Source: Bilophila wadsworthia ATCC 49260 (GTDB taxonomy: Bacteria > Desulfobacterota > Desulfovibrionia > Desulfovibrionales > Desulfovibrionaceae). Taken from it: DNA of 64,000 bases. The notes beneath the pieces are model-generated. The model was not told the origin of the DNA and ran no database searches. It saw only the letters and a program-made list of their open reading frames with translations. Positions 63,137-64,000 of the stretch are shown here, piece after piece. The stretch lies in assembly GCF_000701705.1 (NCBI RefSeq), contig NZ_JNJP01000002.1:143432-207431 (forward strand). Reading direction: 5' to 3'. Each line of letters opens with the position of its first letter. Position 1 is the first letter of the stretch. The position numbers and the translations under genes were made by a program.

Positions 63137-63778
63137 ATGAACATACGTTGGAATTTGAGCGGAATGGAAATCGAGCGGGAGAGTTTCCGTGTCATCGAGT
63201 CGGAGTGCGATCTCCACAAGCGGATGCCCGCACCGGAATGGCGTGTGGCGCGCCGCCTGATCCATACCACAGCGGACATGTCCATCGCGGACACGCTGGT
63301 TTTCCGGCATGACGCCATCGGCTCGGGTCTGTGCGCGTTACGGGCTGGGGCGCCGATATTCTGTGATTCCAAGATGATCCGCGCCGGGCTTTCCATCGAG
63401 CGGTTGAAGAGGCTGAATCCCGGTTACGGTCCCGAAAGCCTGCACTGCCATATCAGCGATCAGGACGTCATCGATCGCGCCAAACTCGAAGGCCACACCC
63501 GTGCCCTGTGCAGCGCGGAGAAGGCGCGGCCCATGCTTGACGGGGCCATCGTGCTCATCGGCAACGCTCCGCTGGCGCTGGCCCGCATTGCCCGGTACGC
63601 GCTTGAGGAAGGCGTGCGGCCCGCCCTTGTCGTCGGGATGCCCGTCGGATTTGTCAACGTGGTGGAGTCAAAGGAACTTCTTGCTCAGTGCGATGTCCCC
63701 CAGATCGTCCTTGAAGGACGGCGCGGCGGCAGCGCCCTCGCCGTCACCACGCTTCACGCCGTTATGGAGAGCGCGTAG
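63137..63778 (+). CDS. cbiC: Precorrin-8X methylmutase CbiC/CobH
   Basis: This 213-residue protein has the catalytic His43 in RLIHTTADMS, then the family blocks GAPIFCDSKMIRAG and IGNAPLALARI, and VGMPVGFVNVVESKELL. It shifts the C11 methyl to C12 to make hydrogenobyrinate or cobyrinate. GGAGG lies four bases before the ATG. Other cob/cbi genes probably continue beyond the window. Confidence 0.95.
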   Translation: MNIRWNLSGMEIERESFRVIESECDLHKRMPAPEWRVARRLIHTTADMSIADTLVFRHDAIGSGLCALRAGAPIFCDSKMIRAGLSIERLKRLNPGYGPESLHCHISDQDVIDRAKLEGHTRALCSAEKARPMLDGAIVLIGNAPLALARIARYALEEGVRPALVVGMPVGFVNVVESKELLAQCDVPQIVLEGRRGGSALAVTTLHAVMESA

Positions 63779-64000
63779 GGATATGGAACTTGGGGAGGCT
63801 CTGCGAGAGGAGTTCGTTCCGGCAGGAAACAAAATATCAATAATATAAATAAATTAAATATATTAAACAAACAATCTTCACATTGCCTTTTCAGAAAGAT
63901 GATGCAACGGAAGCTCGGCAACATCCCGTAAAACCGCAGAACAGGGATTCGATAAACGCGAAAGTCTTTGGAAAAGGAGAGGAGGGGGTCTGGGGGAGGG
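63779..64000. other. Right-edge intergenic sequence
   Basis: No gene. AT-rich 63830-63880 is followed by a copy of the dispersed repeat (GGGATTCGATAAACGCG then AAAGTCTTTGG, 63944-63971) and a purine-rich run to the window edge. Confidence 0.6.

Overview
The window looks like a chromosomal segment of a GC-rich, strictly anaerobic, sulfite/sulfate-respiring deltaproteobacterium of the Desulfovibrionaceae. Bilophila wadsworthia or a close relative is my best guess. This is an inference from a pyrrolysine-type (in-frame UAG) trimethylamine methyltransferase gene, a secreted CbiK-type cobaltochelatase, multiple anion/TRAP transporters and dense intergenic hairpin repeats. No rRNA, tRNA, CRISPR array, transposase or prophage gene was seen.

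Layout. (1) 1-2222: the 5' part of a secreted sugar dehydrogenase and a pirin, both on the minus strand. (2) 2676-11126 (minus): an eight-gene catabolic operon of a LacI-type repressor, phosphofructokinase, split transketolase, beta-hydroxyacid dehydrogenase, SDR epimerase, TIM-barrel isomerase and class II aldolase, closed by an intrinsic terminator. It diverges from 11733-15823 (plus), a TRAP transporter with two tandem binding proteins. Both promoters have a LacI-type palindrome on the -10 box, so uptake and breakdown of one unknown carbohydrate or sugar acid are probably co-regulated. (3) 16464-22175: a Crp/Fnr regulator, an Fe-S/FAD electron-transfer oxidoreductase, a fumarate-reductase-like flavoprotein and an SLC13 anion permease, probably a module for an unknown organic anion. 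(4) 22365-30653: a YkvA protein, a BioD-BioA fusion with BioB, a hybrid sensor kinase and a DsbA-like protein.

(5) 31017-47673: a type VI secretion locus in two divergent arms: PAAR, VgrG, an unknown protein, TssG, TssF, TssE, Hcp, a fused TssB-TssC and TssA on the minus strand; TssJ, TssK, TssL and TssM on the plus strand. ClpV (TssH) is not in the window. A GGDEF protein follows. Long (GA)n tracts sit upstream of tssK and upstream of the GGDEF gene.

(6) 49910-58866: a corrinoid methyltransferase operon: a UROD-type methyltransferase fused to a thioredoxin domain, a CobW-like GTPase, a corrinoid protein, DUF1638, a RamA-like reductive activator, MttB with an internal amber codon, and a second UROD-type methyltransferase. 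MttB should methylate the corrinoid protein, a UROD-type enzyme should pass the methyl group on, and the ASKHA/2Fe-2S protein should reactivate oxidised corrinoid. (7) 59586-63778: a cobalamin riboswitch followed by periplasmic CbiK, CbiL, a membrane protein and CbiC, which fits the corrinoid demand of the neighbouring operon.

The most unusual items are the single-chain TssB-TssC sheath protein with a coiled-coil linker, the amber-codon layout of the methyltransferase operon (one internal UAG, and terminal UAGs whose read-through frames stay open into or up to the next gene), the UROD-thioredoxin fusion, and the promoter/operator pair of the unassigned sugar operon.
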